From Chryseobacterium indologenes (lineage in GTDB: Bacteria; Bacteroidota; Bacteroidia; Flavobacteriales; Weeksellaceae), in assembly GCA_002439165.1 (NCBI GenBank), contig DJTE01000015.1, positions 126,762 through 190,761 of the forward strand: a DNA stretch of 64,000 nt, in the 5' to 3' direction. The position numbers were made by a program, and so were the translations under genes. Below the pieces are notes generated by a model. That model saw nothing but the letters and a program-made list of their open reading frames with translations, was not told the origin of the DNA and made no database searches. Shown here one piece after another: positions 42,867 to 51,282 of the stretch; the first letter of the stretch is position 1, and the number at the start of each line of letters is the position of its first letter.

Positions 42867-43396
42867 TTGTCACGAAAAACAGCTATATTTATCGTTCCAA
42901 AACAATATATGCTGATCAATACTGAAAACGGAACTGTGGAGCTGGCAGCATTCAATACCTTTCTGCAGAGGGGAATGCTGCTGGCAGATCTGCAGCAGAC
43001 TGACTTTTATAAATCCTGCTATCATCATATGTGGGACGTAAAAACGGGATACTTCTGGTATTATTTTAATCCCATTACTGTTGAGGGTTCCCAGCTCTGC
43101 TTTCATCTCTGCTTTTTAGAAGACCGCCTGAACAGTATTCACATGAATACCCGGGAAGAAACAGATGCCAGAAACTGGGACGAATGGACCGAAGAAAAGA
43201 AATGCAGGTATTTTACCGGAATAATAAGTTCCTGTCCGGAATCCTTGCAATGCCGCCTACCCGGAAAAGTAAAACACCTTACCCGCAATGTACGTTTCAT
43301 TTTTCGTGGGGGAATATCTGGTCAGTTTATGATCCACGAAGCGCAAGCAGTATCATGGGAATCAGCTATAATGAAGAAGTAACCCCGAAAAAATAG
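42867..43396 (+). pseudogene. Gene with a likely frameshift near 43,195
   Basis: Two overlapping frames appear to be halves of one protein. Frame 1 (42,867-43,382; in-frame ATG at 42,909 fits better) has a convincing start up to about residue 110, then degenerates after EWTEEKK. Frame 2 (43,184-43,396) continues sensibly, ending FHFSWGNIWSVYDPRSASSIMGISY..., a C-terminus in the style of a known small Bacteroidota family. Changing frame by one base within GAAGAAAAGAAATG (43,191-43,204) joins EEK to EMQVFYRNNKFL. It may be a real mutation, a sequencing error in the A-rich run, or a -1 slip. Family function is unknown. Confidence 0.6.
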
Positions 43397-43402
43397 ATTA
43401 AT

Positions 43403-43936
43403 ATGTGCCGATATGCCATGATAGCCTACAAACCGCATTATGCCTGTTTCAGCTGTCAGAAAACCTTTAAACGCCGTCTTCTGAAAGATGTGGACAGAAA
43501 CGCGGAAACCTCCACGGAAGCCCGATGCCCGGAATGCGGAGAACTGATGGCCAACATGGGCAAGGACTTTAAATCTCCTCCGAAAAATGATGATAAAAAA
43601 TGGCAGCATATCCGCAGCCTGTACACCGTAGGAATTACGTTCCATTCCTGTGGCTGCTCCGGCCCCGGATATATTCCCAATGACAGGGAAGCCATCATTT
43701 CTTACCTGGAACAGATCCGCTCCGGCTATGAAGAATCTCTGGTTTTCTGGAGAAACAGAACAGAGCCAGATAGTAGAGAACAACGCATAAAAGATTATCA
43801 GCGAAACTGGCACAAACTATCCGCTGTAAAATCCAATGCGCAAAAACAGGGAGTAAGCAATCATGAGGGAATTGATTACTGGATTAAAAGGATCCATGAT
43901 GTGGAAGAACGGATAAAACTTGCTGAAAAGATATAA
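43403..43936 (+). CDS. Zinc-ribbon hypothetical protein
   Basis: The 177-residue protein has two CxxC pairs (CFSC at about 15-18 and CPEC at about 42-45) and a further CGC (about 83-85), probably coordinating zinc, followed by an acidic/basic helical half (about 95-177). The basic stretch KTFKRRLLKDVDR between the pairs could contact nucleic acid. It begins seven bases after the frameshifted gene and likely shared its transcript. I recall homologues in many Bacteroidota without assigned function. Confidence 0.7.
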   Translation: MCRYAMIAYKPHYACFSCQKTFKRRLLKDVDRNAETSTEARCPECGELMANMGKDFKSPPKNDDKKWQHIRSLYTVGITFHSCGCSGPGYIPNDREAIISYLEQIRSGYEESLVFWRNRTEPDSREQRIKDYQRNWHKLSAVKSNAQKQGVSNHEGIDYWIKRIHDVEERIKLAEKI

Positions 43937-44040
43937 TTAATGTAACAGTTTAACAATATAGCAGTTTACCAATTATTTGATTTTCTCAAACGAGGAATGA
44001 TACTTCTCAAAAATCATTATTATACTCTCAGACAGCTACA

Positions 44041-44685
44041 CTAACCTCTCAGGTTCAGAAGTTTCTCATAGAGCTCAGAAATCCGTTTTTGTTCTTCAGA
44101 AATAGATTCACCGCTGAACGATGCTCCCCGGCCTTCATTGTTTATAATATAGATGAGGTTTCCTTTTTCAAAATAGTTCCGGCTTTCAGTGATCTCTGAT
44201 TTCTTAAAATCAAAAGCTTCGGTATCATTATTTTCTTTCATCGCTTTTTTATTATAATACAGCGGGCGGTTGTAATGATAGTTTTTCTCGAAAACAAATG
44301 ACAGCTTTCCATTCAGGAGATAATATTCGGTGAATACCTGTCCCATTTCTCCATATAATCTCGCGGTAATCTTTTCCAGCTTTCCTTTTTGTTCATAAAA
44401 TACGGCTTCTCCGCCTTCAGCAGATTCTCCTTCGATATCTCTTTTTTGGACCGTGGTCCATTTTTTAATGGAATTGATTCTTTTGAAATTGGAGCGAATG
44501 GATTTAAGACGGTCTTTCAGATATTCATTACTTTCAATATCTTTTTCGTTGAAGTTCTTTTTGATTTTTGCTGTATCTGAATGGATTGACATTTCCCATA
44601 CTGACCTTTCAGTATATTCTTCCGCATACATCAGGCTGAAGCTTCCGGCTGTTATCAATAATCCGTAGAAAATATTGTTTTTCAT
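44041..44685 (-). CDS. Exported hypothetical protein
   Basis: The 214-residue protein has an N-terminal signal-like segment (about 1-22, ending YAEE), then a highly charged mixed helix-strand domain with no cysteine, ending in a helix (EEQKRISELYEKLLNLRG). It has no lipobox and no T9SS tail. It is divergent to the lipoprotein at 44,941 and has its own promoter-like box. No family was recognised; the periplasm is the inferred place. Confidence 0.6.
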   Translation of the reverse strand: MKNNIFYGLLITAGSFSLMYAEEYTERSVWEMSIHSDTAKIKKNFNEKDIESNEYLKDRLKSIRSNFKRINSIKKWTTVQKRDIEGESAEGGEAVFYEQKGKLEKITARLYGEMGQVFTEYYLLNGKLSFVFEKNYHYNRPLYYNKKAMKENNDTEAFDFKKSEITESRNYFEKGNLIYIINNEGRGASFSGESISEEQKRISELYEKLLNLRG

Positions 44686-44734
44686 ATTTTGATTTTGGTT
44701 TACTTCGGTACAGAAAATTCTGCATTGGTTTATG

Positions 44735-44742
44735 CAAAGCTA
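44735..44742 (-). promoter_or_regulatory. -7 element for the exported protein
   Basis: Minus-strand TAGCTTTG matches TAnnTTTG and is followed by C. It is 49 bp before ATG 44,685. Confidence 0.5.
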
Positions 44743-44940
44743 GTAAAACTTCTGTTTTCCTCATTTTTTATTATATAATTGAGAATGTTGTGGATAAATA
44801 ATCTCCCACAGATTCCACAGATGTTTATGTTTTCACAGGGATTGAGCAGTAAATTCCTTTCATAGATGCGTAAAAAATATCGCCCTTAAAATAAAAGTTA
44901 TATCATTGCATTCAGAAAAATGAACTTCAAAATACCAGTC

Positions 44941-45429
44941 ATGAAAAAAATATATTTTGCAGGATTAATTCTGTCGGTAATCATAAGCTGTAAAAATGAG
45001 TCTCCGAAAGCAGGGACAGAAACTCCGGTTCCGGAAGAAGATACAGCAGTGATCCGGAAAACAGAGAGTCCGGTTACCGAAAATAAAACTCCTGACAAGG
45101 CAGAAATCCCTTTCCTGAAAGAATGTACGGAAAAGCAGGCTGATTATGAAACCATACAGGAATGTACATTTTCCAACACCAAAATGGAAGATGTGTACCG
45201 ACGGACCCTTAAAGAAAAAGATATTGAAAATACAGAACTTCTGCTTTCCGGACTTCCTGAACAAACCATGACAAAAGACATCAATCAGAACGGCCTGATT
45301 TCTATCCACTACACGGTAAAAGCAGGAAAAATTGAAATTGTACTGGCATTTGAAGGAGGAGTAACCACTTTAGAACTGGAACAGAAAGGTGAGAATGTAA
45401 AAAGAACGATTGTTCACAGTGCCGATTAA
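44941..45429 (+). CDS. Lipoprotein of unknown function
   Basis: The 162-residue lipoprotein starts at ATG 44,941, because MKKIYFAGLILSVIISC is a clean signal with lipid-anchored Cys17; the frame is open to 44,920 but that would spoil the signal. A Pro/Glu/Thr-rich linker (about 20-55) leads to a compact domain with two cysteines (about 60 and 73) and a strand-rich end. It is followed 16 bp later by another lipoprotein and probably forms an operon with it. Confidence 0.65.
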   Translation: MKKIYFAGLILSVIISCKNESPKAGTETPVPEEDTAVIRKTESPVTENKTPDKAEIPFLKECTEKQADYETIQECTFSNTKMEDVYRRTLKEKDIENTELLLSGLPEQTMTKDINQNGLISIHYTVKAGKIEIVLAFEGGVTTLELEQKGENVKRTIVHSAD

Positions 45430-45445
45430 TAATTTCTGAATAACA

Positions 45446-45976
45446 ATGAAAAAAAACATTTATCTTCTGTCTTTTATAAGCATCCTCTCCTGTAAAAAAG
45501 AACGGGAACGTGATCTCCATACAGGTTCCACAGAAAAGAAACAGGAAAATCAGAGAACAGTTTCCGGTAAAGACTCTCTGAAGCAGAAAGATATGATAAC
45601 AGATCTGAAAGAAGATTCAGAATCTATCAACAGCCAGTGGGCCGGAGAGTACAGTCTGTCTGTTGATTATGGCAGGCTGGATGAATTTTCAGAAATGTCA
45701 ATTGATTATAATCTCAGCATTACCAAAGACAGCTGCCTGTTTTCCGGACATGGTTATAAGACCTATTTTGCAGATCTTTGTTTCATAGAAGGCGACCGGA
45801 ACCAGGTAGCAGTACGCTACATCAAAGAAGTTGAGGGAAACGGAATGGATTCCCATGCCCCGACAGATACACTGGCCATCCTTTTCAGAAAAGGAGGAGA
45901 GTATTATCTTAAAAGTAAGATCGCCGCAGACAGGAACTGGAAGTATGATACCCCCATGCTGCTCAGAAAGAAATAA
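45446..45976 (+). CDS. Lipoprotein of unknown function
   Basis: The 176-residue lipoprotein has a short signal with lipid Cys16 (SILSC), a charged linker (about 17-60) and a strand-rich C-terminal domain (about 62-176, beginning SQWAGEYSLSVDYG, with two cysteines about 20 residues apart). The domain resembles small DUF5991-like lipid-anchored proteins, but the match is weak. It shares a transcript with the previous lipoprotein. Its stop lies 43 bp before the tyrA leader peptide, whose promoter is separate. Confidence 0.6.
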   Translation: MKKNIYLLSFISILSCKKERERDLHTGSTEKKQENQRTVSGKDSLKQKDMITDLKEDSESINSQWAGEYSLSVDYGRLDEFSEMSIDYNLSITKDSCLFSGHGYKTYFADLCFIEGDRNQVAVRYIKEVEGNGMDSHAPTDTLAILFRKGGEYYLKSKIAADRNWKYDTPMLLRKK

Positions 45977-46006
45977 AAAAATACTCCGGATTTGAAAAAT
46001 ATTTTA

Positions 46007-46014
46007 TACCTTCG
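46007..46014 (+). promoter_or_regulatory. -7 element for the tyrA leader
   Basis: TACCTTCG matches the TAnnTTCG variant. Only four bases separate it from the leader GTG, so the leader mRNA would be leaderless or nearly so. Confidence 0.55.
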
Positions 46015-46018
46015 CCTT

Positions 46019-46075
46019 GTGAATTTCAACAACGGAACATATTATTATAGAATTTTTACCTCAGATCTGGGATAG
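46019..46075 (+). CDS. tyrA leader peptide (Tyr/Phe-rich)
   Basis: An 18-codon frame starting GTG and ending TAG encodes MNFNNGTYYYRIFTSDLG. Three consecutive TAT codons (46,040-46,048) and two Phe codons are a large enrichment for the amino acid made by the gene behind it. It starts four bases after the -7 element and stops 22 bp before a terminator hairpin. It is the typical sensing part of a ribosome-mediated attenuator; its product has no expected activity of its own. Confidence 0.8.
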   Translation: MNFNNGTYYYRIFTSDLG

Positions 46076-46124
46076 GGATTCTTATGAACATAACTTAAAA
46101 CCTCGTCCTGGACGGGGTTTTTTT
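46070..46124 (+). promoter_or_regulatory. Tyrosine attenuator: antiterminator and terminator upstream of tyrA
   Basis: The terminator is AAACCTCGTC (46,098-46,107) / GACGGGGTTT (46,111-46,120) with loop CTG and a T-run, 18 bp before the tyrA ATG. The strand 5' to it, GGATAGG (46,070-46,076), overlaps the leader stop codon and can pair with CCTCGTCC (46,101-46,108; about 7 of 8 with G-U pairs) to break the terminator. A ribosome stalled on the Tyr codons would leave GGATAGG free and let transcription proceed; a ribosome that reaches the stop would cover it and favour termination. This mechanism is inferred from the sequence. Confidence 0.75.
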
Positions 46125-46141
46125 ATTTTAAAATTGAAAAG

Positions 46142-46984
46142 ATGAAAATAAGTATTATAGGAGCAGGACTGATTGGAGGTTCAATGGCGCTGAAGTTAAG
46201 AGAGAAAGGAATCGCCGGCTTTATTTACGGAATTGATCATAACCAACAGCACATCAATGAAGCGTTGGACCTTAAAATAATTGATGAAGGAACTGATCTG
46301 GAGCAGGGCGTGAAAAATTCGGACCTGATTATTATCGCTGTCCCCGTGGATGCAGCCCGGAAGTTGCTGCCTGGTGTTCTGGATCTCATCTCAGACCATC
46401 AGACTGTAATGGATGCCGGCTCTACAAAAGCAGGTATTGTAAATGCTGTTAAAAATCACCCTAAACGCTCAAGATTTGTAGCCTTCCACCCGATGTGGGG
46501 TACAGAAAACAATGGTCCGAAATCTGCCATTGCTGAAAGTTTTTCAGGCAAAGCCGGGGTCATCTGCAATAAGGAAGAATCCGCAGCCGATGCTCTGCAA
46601 ACTGTTGAAAAAATAGCTGAAGCGCTTGATATGCATTTGATTTACATGGATGCCAAAGACCACGATATTCATACCGCATATATTTCCCATATTTCTCATA
46701 TTACCTCCTACGCGCTGGCCAATACCGTGCTGGAAAAGGAACGTGAGGAAGAGACTATTTTTCAGCTGGCCAGTTCAGGGTTTTCCAGTACCGTACGTCT
46801 TGCAAAATCCCATCCTGAAATGTGGGTTCCGATCTTTAAGCAGAACAAAGAAAATGTTCTGGACGTTCTGAATGAACATATTACACAACTCAGAAAATTC
46901 AAATCCGCATTGGAAAAAGAGAATTATGAATACCTGGAAGAGCTGATCAGCAACGCCAACAGGATCAGGGGAATATTGAGATAG
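46142..46984 (+). CDS. tyrA: Prephenate dehydrogenase
   Basis: The 280-residue enzyme converts prephenate to 4-hydroxyphenylpyruvate for tyrosine. It has an N-terminal Rossmann fold with GAGLIGGSMAL (about 7-17), the NAD-linked SDLIIIAVPVDA, DAGSTKAGI (about 97-105), and the conserved active-site His in FHPMWGTEN (about 122-130), plus SHISHITSYALA (about 182-193). It lacks an ACT domain, so feedback may act through transcription: a tyrosine-responsive attenuator precedes it. It stands alone, with no other aromatic genes here. Confidence 0.93.
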   Translation: MKISIIGAGLIGGSMALKLREKGIAGFIYGIDHNQQHINEALDLKIIDEGTDLEQGVKNSDLIIIAVPVDAARKLLPGVLDLISDHQTVMDAGSTKAGIVNAVKNHPKRSRFVAFHPMWGTENNGPKSAIAESFSGKAGVICNKEESAADALQTVEKIAEALDMHLIYMDAKDHDIHTAYISHISHITSYALANTVLEKEREEETIFQLASSGFSSTVRLAKSHPEMWVPIFKQNKENVLDVLNEHITQLRKFKSALEKENYEYLEELISNANRIRGILR

Positions 46985-47070
46985 ATCAGAAAAAATACCA
47001 AAGGGCAAACTTGTAAATTCACAAATTTGTCCTTTATTTTTTTTACTTAGTTTTTTTATATTTCAATAGT

Positions 47071-47114
47071 TAATTTTAATAAAATTAAAAAATATTTTAA
47101 TTTTATTAAAATTA
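47071..47114. promoter_or_regulatory. Perfect 20-bp inverted repeat (candidate operator)
   Basis: Left arm 47,071-47,090 (TAATTTTAATAAAATTAAAA) and right arm 47,095-47,114 are exact reverse complements, separated by AATA. It ends four bases before the -7 element of the DUF2089 gene and would overlap the -33 region, an expected place for an autorepressor operator. It is entirely A+T, so some of the symmetry could be fortuitous in such DNA. Confidence 0.55.
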
Positions 47115-47118
47115 TTAT

Positions 47119-47126
47119 TACTTTCG
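47119..47126 (+). promoter_or_regulatory. -7 element for the DUF2089 operon
   Basis: TACTTTCG matches TAnnTTCG. It is 15 bp before ATG 47,142. Confidence 0.5.
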
Positions 47127-47141
47127 TAAAAAAATTAATTC

Positions 47142-47414
47142 ATGAAACTTCCTATCATCTGTCCGAGCTGTGAGCATACTTTAAATGTAAGCCGGATGAA
47201 ATGCCCCAGCTGCCAAACTGAGGTAAGCGGCGAATATGAACTTCCCGTATTACTTAAGCTCAACCGTGAAGAGCAGGAATTTATCCTCAACTTTTTTCTT
47301 TCCAGCGGAAGTATCAAGGAAATGGCCAAGCAGGCCGGGTTATCCTATCCTACCATGAGAAATAAAATGGATGATCTGATCACCAAAGTCGGACAGCTAA
47401 AAACTAATTCCTAA
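47142..47414 (+). CDS. DUF2089 zinc-ribbon/HTH regulator
   Basis: The 90-residue protein has a zinc ribbon with CPSC at about 8-11 and CPSC at about 22-25, followed by a helix-turn-helix with SSGSIKEMAKQAGLSYPTMR (about 54-73). DUF2089 members are small DNA-binding regulators of a membrane-protein operon. It leads a three-gene unit with a membrane protein (4 bp gap) and a serine hydrolase (4 bp gap). A perfect palindrome over its promoter suggests autoregulation. Confidence 0.85.
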   Translation: MKLPIICPSCEHTLNVSRMKCPSCQTEVSGEYELPVLLKLNREEQEFILNFFLSSGSIKEMAKQAGLSYPTMRNKMDDLITKVGQLKTNS

Positions 47415-47418
47415 ACTG

Positions 47419-48006
47419 ATGATCATGAACTGGAAAACCATTTTCAATCCTTTTGAAAGATTTGATGATAAACAACTGCTTATAGCCGGACTTTTGACAG
47501 TTGCAGCAGCCATTTTTACAGGATACTGGACAGACAGCTTCTTCAGCAGCATCTATAAAATCAACGGTCTGGAAAAAACTTCCCTGCAGGCGGTGGCCAT
47601 TCCTACGTTGGTAAGCTTCTCTTTTGCAATCGTGATACTCTTCATTCTGGGTAAAATACTGAACAATAAGACCCGGTTTATAGACATTGTCAATACGGTA
47701 TTAATATCCCAAATGTCACTTGTGATTTTACAGGCTTTTACCGGTATTTCATCTATTGATAAGGCTCAGGAACATATGATCAGTTATCAGACTAATCCTG
47801 CCGGTCCGTTTCCGGTATTGGACTTTATAGTTACGCTGTCTATGGCATCTTTTGTTATTACTGTCCTTATTTACAGCATTACCGTGTATTATAACGGCTT
47901 TAAAACGGCTACCAACATAAAAAAATGGCAGCATATCGTGCTTTTCGGTGTGGTGTCGCTCATCATGACGATTGTGTGCCAAATCTTAACTGCAAAATAC
48001 TTATAA
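47419..48006 (+). CDS. YIP1-like five-helix membrane protein
   Basis: The 195-residue protein has a short N-terminal helix (WKTIFNPFERFDDKQ, about 5-19) and about five membrane segments (about 22-40, 58-80, 90-108, 132-154, 168-190), a layout like bacterial YIP1-family proteins. ATG 47,419 is used, with a second ATG at 47,425. It lies four bases behind the DUF2089 gene and four before the hydrolase, so it is in the same operon. Its role is unknown; operon position suggests an envelope stress unit. Confidence 0.65.
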   Translation: MIMNWKTIFNPFERFDDKQLLIAGLLTVAAAIFTGYWTDSFFSSIYKINGLEKTSLQAVAIPTLVSFSFAIVILFILGKILNNKTRFIDIVNTVLISQMSLVILQAFTGISSIDKAQEHMISYQTNPAGPFPVLDFIVTLSMASFVITVLIYSITVYYNGFKTATNIKKWQHIVLFGVVSLIMTIVCQILTAKYL

Positions 48007-48010
48007 CCAT

Positions 48011-49648
48011 ATGAAAACCAAATTATTATTAGTGCTGATTTTTCTGGCACAGTTTTGTTACGCCCAAATTGAAGGAACCTGGCATGGTGAAATAGATGTA
48101 CAGATCAAAAAATTGCCAGTCATTTTAAAAATCAAAAAAACCACGGATGGGTATACCGCACTTCTTAACAGCCCTCTGCAAAGCAAAGACGACATCAGTG
48201 TAGACCACACGTCTTTTATCAATAATGAGCTGGCTTTTGAAATCAAGAAGATCAATGCCACCTATAAAGGTACTTTTCAAAACAACTTTTTTGAAGGCTT
48301 ATTTACCCAAAACGGTAAAACCATGCCTTTACATTTTTCCCGTGATCCTCATTCATCAAAAGACAGGACTATCTCTTACCTTGCCGGAAAAGCCATCAAT
48401 GCTGAAAAGCTTAATGAATTTCTGGATTATATTGCACAGAACAACCAGGGAATCGGAAGTGTGTCCATTTTCAGAAACGGGGTACAGGAATATCATAAAG
48501 ATTTCGGCCAGCAGCAGGTAAAAAATATTACCTACGATAAAAATACACAATACCAGATCGGTTCTATCAGCAAGCTTTTCACTTCAGTTATGCTTATGCA
48601 GCTTGTAGAAAAAGGAAAACTGAACCTTAATGAAAAATTGTCTAAGTTCTATCCTGAGATTGCCAATTCCAAAAATATTTCCATCCGCCAGATGCTGAAC
48701 CATACCAGCGGGCTTGGGAATTATATAGCCGCGGGAGCAGACGGCTGGCTGGTAGGAAAAGCTGTTGGAGATAAAGCCATTCTTGATGCCATTAAAGATC
48801 AGGGACTTCATTTTCAGCCTGGAAAAGGGGTAAAATATTCCAATTCCGCCTACTTTCTATTAAGCAGGATTCTTGAAAAATTATATGATGGAAAGCCGTA
48901 TCATGAGATCTTAAAAGAAAATATCCTTGAAAAAGCGGGTATGAAGTATACTTTTTCTGCATTGGATAATCCTAAGAATATCTTCAGACCTTATAAATTC
49001 AACAACGGAAGCTGGGAAGAAATTCCGGATTTCGATTTCAGAAACTGTATTGGTGTGGGAGATATTGTTTCGACTACGGAAGATATGAATACTTTTATCA
49101 ATGCTCTGTTCAACGGCAAATTTATTAAAAAGGAAACACTGGATATGATGACCTCCGACAAGAAGGAAGTAATGTTCGGAACCGGAATTATGAAACCTCC
49201 TTTTTACAATATTATTTCCTATGGACATGGCGGCGATACTTATGGCACCCATTCTATGCTGAGTTATGAGCCTACCGATAAGCTTGCTTTTGCCGTTACA
49301 GTAAACGGAGAACGTTTTATGCACAATAATCTTTATATCGGGATTTTGAATATACTCTACGGGCAGGATTATCAGTTTCCTCAGTTTGATGAGGCTAAAA
49401 AAGTTCCGGAAGCAGATCAGTATTCAGGCAGTTATGCTTCAAAAGACATTGCCCTTGAACTGAAGATTTTCAAAAAGGATGGAACGTTATATGGCCAGGG
49501 ATCAGGACAGCCGGAGTTTCCGCTGACTTATATAGAAAAAAATAAATATCAGTTTGATCAGGCAGGTATCACTATCCTTTTTATCCCTGAAAATAACCAA
49601 CTGAAATTAACTCAAGGAGGAAATACTTATCTGTTTAATAAAAAGTAA
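48011..49648 (+). CDS. Exported serine beta-lactamase-family (PBP4*-like) hydrolase
   Basis: The 545-residue protein has a signal peptide to about residue 19, a lead strand domain (about 20-115) and a class-C-type beta-lactamase/transpeptidase domain with SxxK at 185-188 (SISK), YSNSAY as the YxN motif (about 277-282) and GHGGDTYG as the third motif (about 403-410). A C-terminal strand domain (about 460-545) follows. Such proteins act in peptidoglycan or D-peptide hydrolysis; whether this one breaks beta-lactams is unknown. It is the last gene of the DUF2089 operon. Confidence 0.85.
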   Translation: MKTKLLLVLIFLAQFCYAQIEGTWHGEIDVQIKKLPVILKIKKTTDGYTALLNSPLQSKDDISVDHTSFINNELAFEIKKINATYKGTFQNNFFEGLFTQNGKTMPLHFSRDPHSSKDRTISYLAGKAINAEKLNEFLDYIAQNNQGIGSVSIFRNGVQEYHKDFGQQQVKNITYDKNTQYQIGSISKLFTSVMLMQLVEKGKLNLNEKLSKFYPEIANSKNISIRQMLNHTSGLGNYIAAGADGWLVGKAVGDKAILDAIKDQGLHFQPGKGVKYSNSAYFLLSRILEKLYDGKPYHEILKENILEKAGMKYTFSALDNPKNIFRPYKFNNGSWEEIPDFDFRNCIGVGDIVSTTEDMNTFINALFNGKFIKKETLDMMTSDKKEVMFGTGIMKPPFYNIISYGHGGDTYGTHSMLSYEPTDKLAFAVTVNGERFMHNNLYIGILNILYGQDYQFPQFDEAKKVPEADQYSGSYASKDIALELKIFKKDGTLYGQGSGQPEFPLTYIEKNKYQFDQAGITILFIPENNQLKLTQGGNTYLFNKK

Positions 49649-49693
49649 ACTGCACAACCTAAAGCAAAATTCATCAGTAAAAAATTATAACAA

Positions 49694-49724
49694 AAAATCC
49701 TTAGATCAATTGTCTAAGGATTTT
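49694..49724. terminator. Bidirectional terminator between hydrolase and sdaA
   Basis: Arms AAAATCCTTAGA / TCTAAGGATTTT (12 bp) with a 7-nt loop. It is placed between two convergent genes and can stop both. Confidence 0.85.
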
Positions 49725-49746
49725 ATATTTTAAAGATATTTTTCTA

Positions 49747-51168
49747 TTAACATTCCGGAACATTTACCGCAATCGCCAGCCCGCCTTCTGAGGTTTCCTT
49801 AAAACGGTCACTCATTGACAAGGCGGTTTCCCACATCGTCTGTATCACTTCATCCAGAGTAACTTTTGCTTTCGCAGGATCACTTTCCAGGGCAATATTG
49901 GCTGCTGTGATGGCTTTAATCGCTCCCATTGTATTTCTTTCGATACATGGAATCTGTACCAGACCTTTGATCGGGTCACAGGTAAGCCCCAGGTGATGCT
50001 CCATTGCAATTTCTGCCGCCATCAGTACCTGCCCTACACTTCCTCCTAAAATTTCGGTAAGTCCTGCGGCCGCCATCGCAGATGAAACCCCGATTTCAGC
50101 CTGGCAGCCTCCCATCGCAGCAGAGATCGTCGCATTCTTTTTGAATAACGTTCCGATTTCTCCTGCCACCAGGATAAACCTTACAATATCATCTTCACTG
50201 ATAAAATCTGTAAATGCCTGGGAGTACATCAGCACAGCTGGAATAACACCGCTGGCACCGTTGGTAGGAGCCGTGATAATCCTTCCGAAACTGGCATTTT
50301 CTTCATTCACGGCAAGGGCAAAGCAGGCGATCCATTTATTGATGTTGGTAAAGTTTTCTTCTGCGTCTACCACCATTTTAAACCATTCATCCAGATTTTT
50401 GTAGATTTTATCTTCTCCCAGAAGTTTTCTGTTGATTCCCGCAGCTCTTCTCGTAACGTTCAGTCCGCCCGGAAGAATCCCTTCTTTATTCACCCCTTTA
50501 TAAATACATTCTTTAATCTGCTGCCAGATGTATAAAGCTTCCTGCCTGGTTTCCTCCTGAGGTCTCCAGCTTTCTTCATTAATGAAAATAAGATCTGAAA
50601 TTCTTTTCAGTCCCAGTTTTTCACAATACCTTACAATATCCGAACCATGATGGCAAGGATAAAGGGTACGTACACAATGCTTCTGAATAGAGTTTTTTTC
50701 CTGACTGGCAATGAAACCTCCTCCCACAGAATAAAAGTCCTGAACAAGTTCGGTGCCGTCTTCAAAAACAGCCCTGAAGATCATTCCGTTCGGGTGAAAA
50801 TCAAGGGATTTCTGCATGTTTAAAACCAGGTGATGCCCGTAGATGAACGGTATTTCTTTTTCACCTCCCAGATTAAGGATTTGGGTAGTTTTTATATGGT
50901 CTATTTTCTCATCAATTTTTGAAGTATCGATGGTCTTGAAATCTTCGCCGTTTAATCCAAGCATTCCGGCAATATCTGTTCCGTGCCCGATTCCTGTTTT
51001 GGCCAGTGAGCCGAAAAATTCAAGAAAAACTTCTTTTACTTCTGCTACTGATCGTTCTCTTTTTATAATCCTGATGAATGCGGATGCCGCATTCCATGGT
51101 CCCATCGTATGCGAACTGGAGGGGCCTATTCCTACTTTAATAATCTCAAAAACCGATATTGATTCCAT
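49747..51168 (-). CDS. sdaA: L-serine ammonia-lyase (iron-sulfur, single chain)
   Basis: The 473-residue enzyme deaminates L-serine to pyruvate and ammonia. The start is ATG 51,168, not the in-frame ATG at 51,198, because a -7 element (51,196-51,203) overlaps the latter. The opening SVFEIIKVGIGPSSSHTMGPW (about 4-24) and the NGASGVIPAVL block are diagnostic. Cysteines in HCVRTLYPC and CDPIKGLVQIPC can hold the catalytic 4Fe-4S cluster. Beta and alpha parts are fused, as in E. coli SdaA. It is monocistronic. Confidence 0.92.
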   Translation of the reverse strand: MESISVFEIIKVGIGPSSSHTMGPWNAASAFIRIIKRERSVAEVKEVFLEFFGSLAKTGIGHGTDIAGMLGLNGEDFKTIDTSKIDEKIDHIKTTQILNLGGEKEIPFIYGHHLVLNMQKSLDFHPNGMIFRAVFEDGTELVQDFYSVGGGFIASQEKNSIQKHCVRTLYPCHHGSDIVRYCEKLGLKRISDLIFINEESWRPQEETRQEALYIWQQIKECIYKGVNKEGILPGGLNVTRRAAGINRKLLGEDKIYKNLDEWFKMVVDAEENFTNINKWIACFALAVNEENASFGRIITAPTNGASGVIPAVLMYSQAFTDFISEDDIVRFILVAGEIGTLFKKNATISAAMGGCQAEIGVSSAMAAAGLTEILGGSVGQVLMAAEIAMEHHLGLTCDPIKGLVQIPCIERNTMGAIKAITAANIALESDPAKAKVTLDEVIQTMWETALSMSDRFKETSEGGLAIAVNVPEC

Positions 51169-51195
51169 AAGTGATTCTTCATTTTCCTCGAAAAA

Positions 51196-51203
51196 CAAAG
51201 ATA
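51196..51203 (-). promoter_or_regulatory. -7 element for sdaA (decides the start)
   Basis: Minus-strand TATCTTTG matches TAnnTTTG. Transcription would begin near 51,189, so the ATG at 51,198 would not be in the mRNA and ATG 51,168 must be the start. Confidence 0.6.
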
Positions 51204-51282
51204 CATGATAAATCCTAATAAAGTTGATCTTATATTAAGGAACTATGTATAAAATAAGAACTTTGAAAATCAGCGAAGACTT

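Noticed and set aside
51169..51198. Longer serine dehydratase start at 51,198
   Set aside because: The -7 element at 51,196-51,203 overlaps that ATG, so it would not be in the mRNA.
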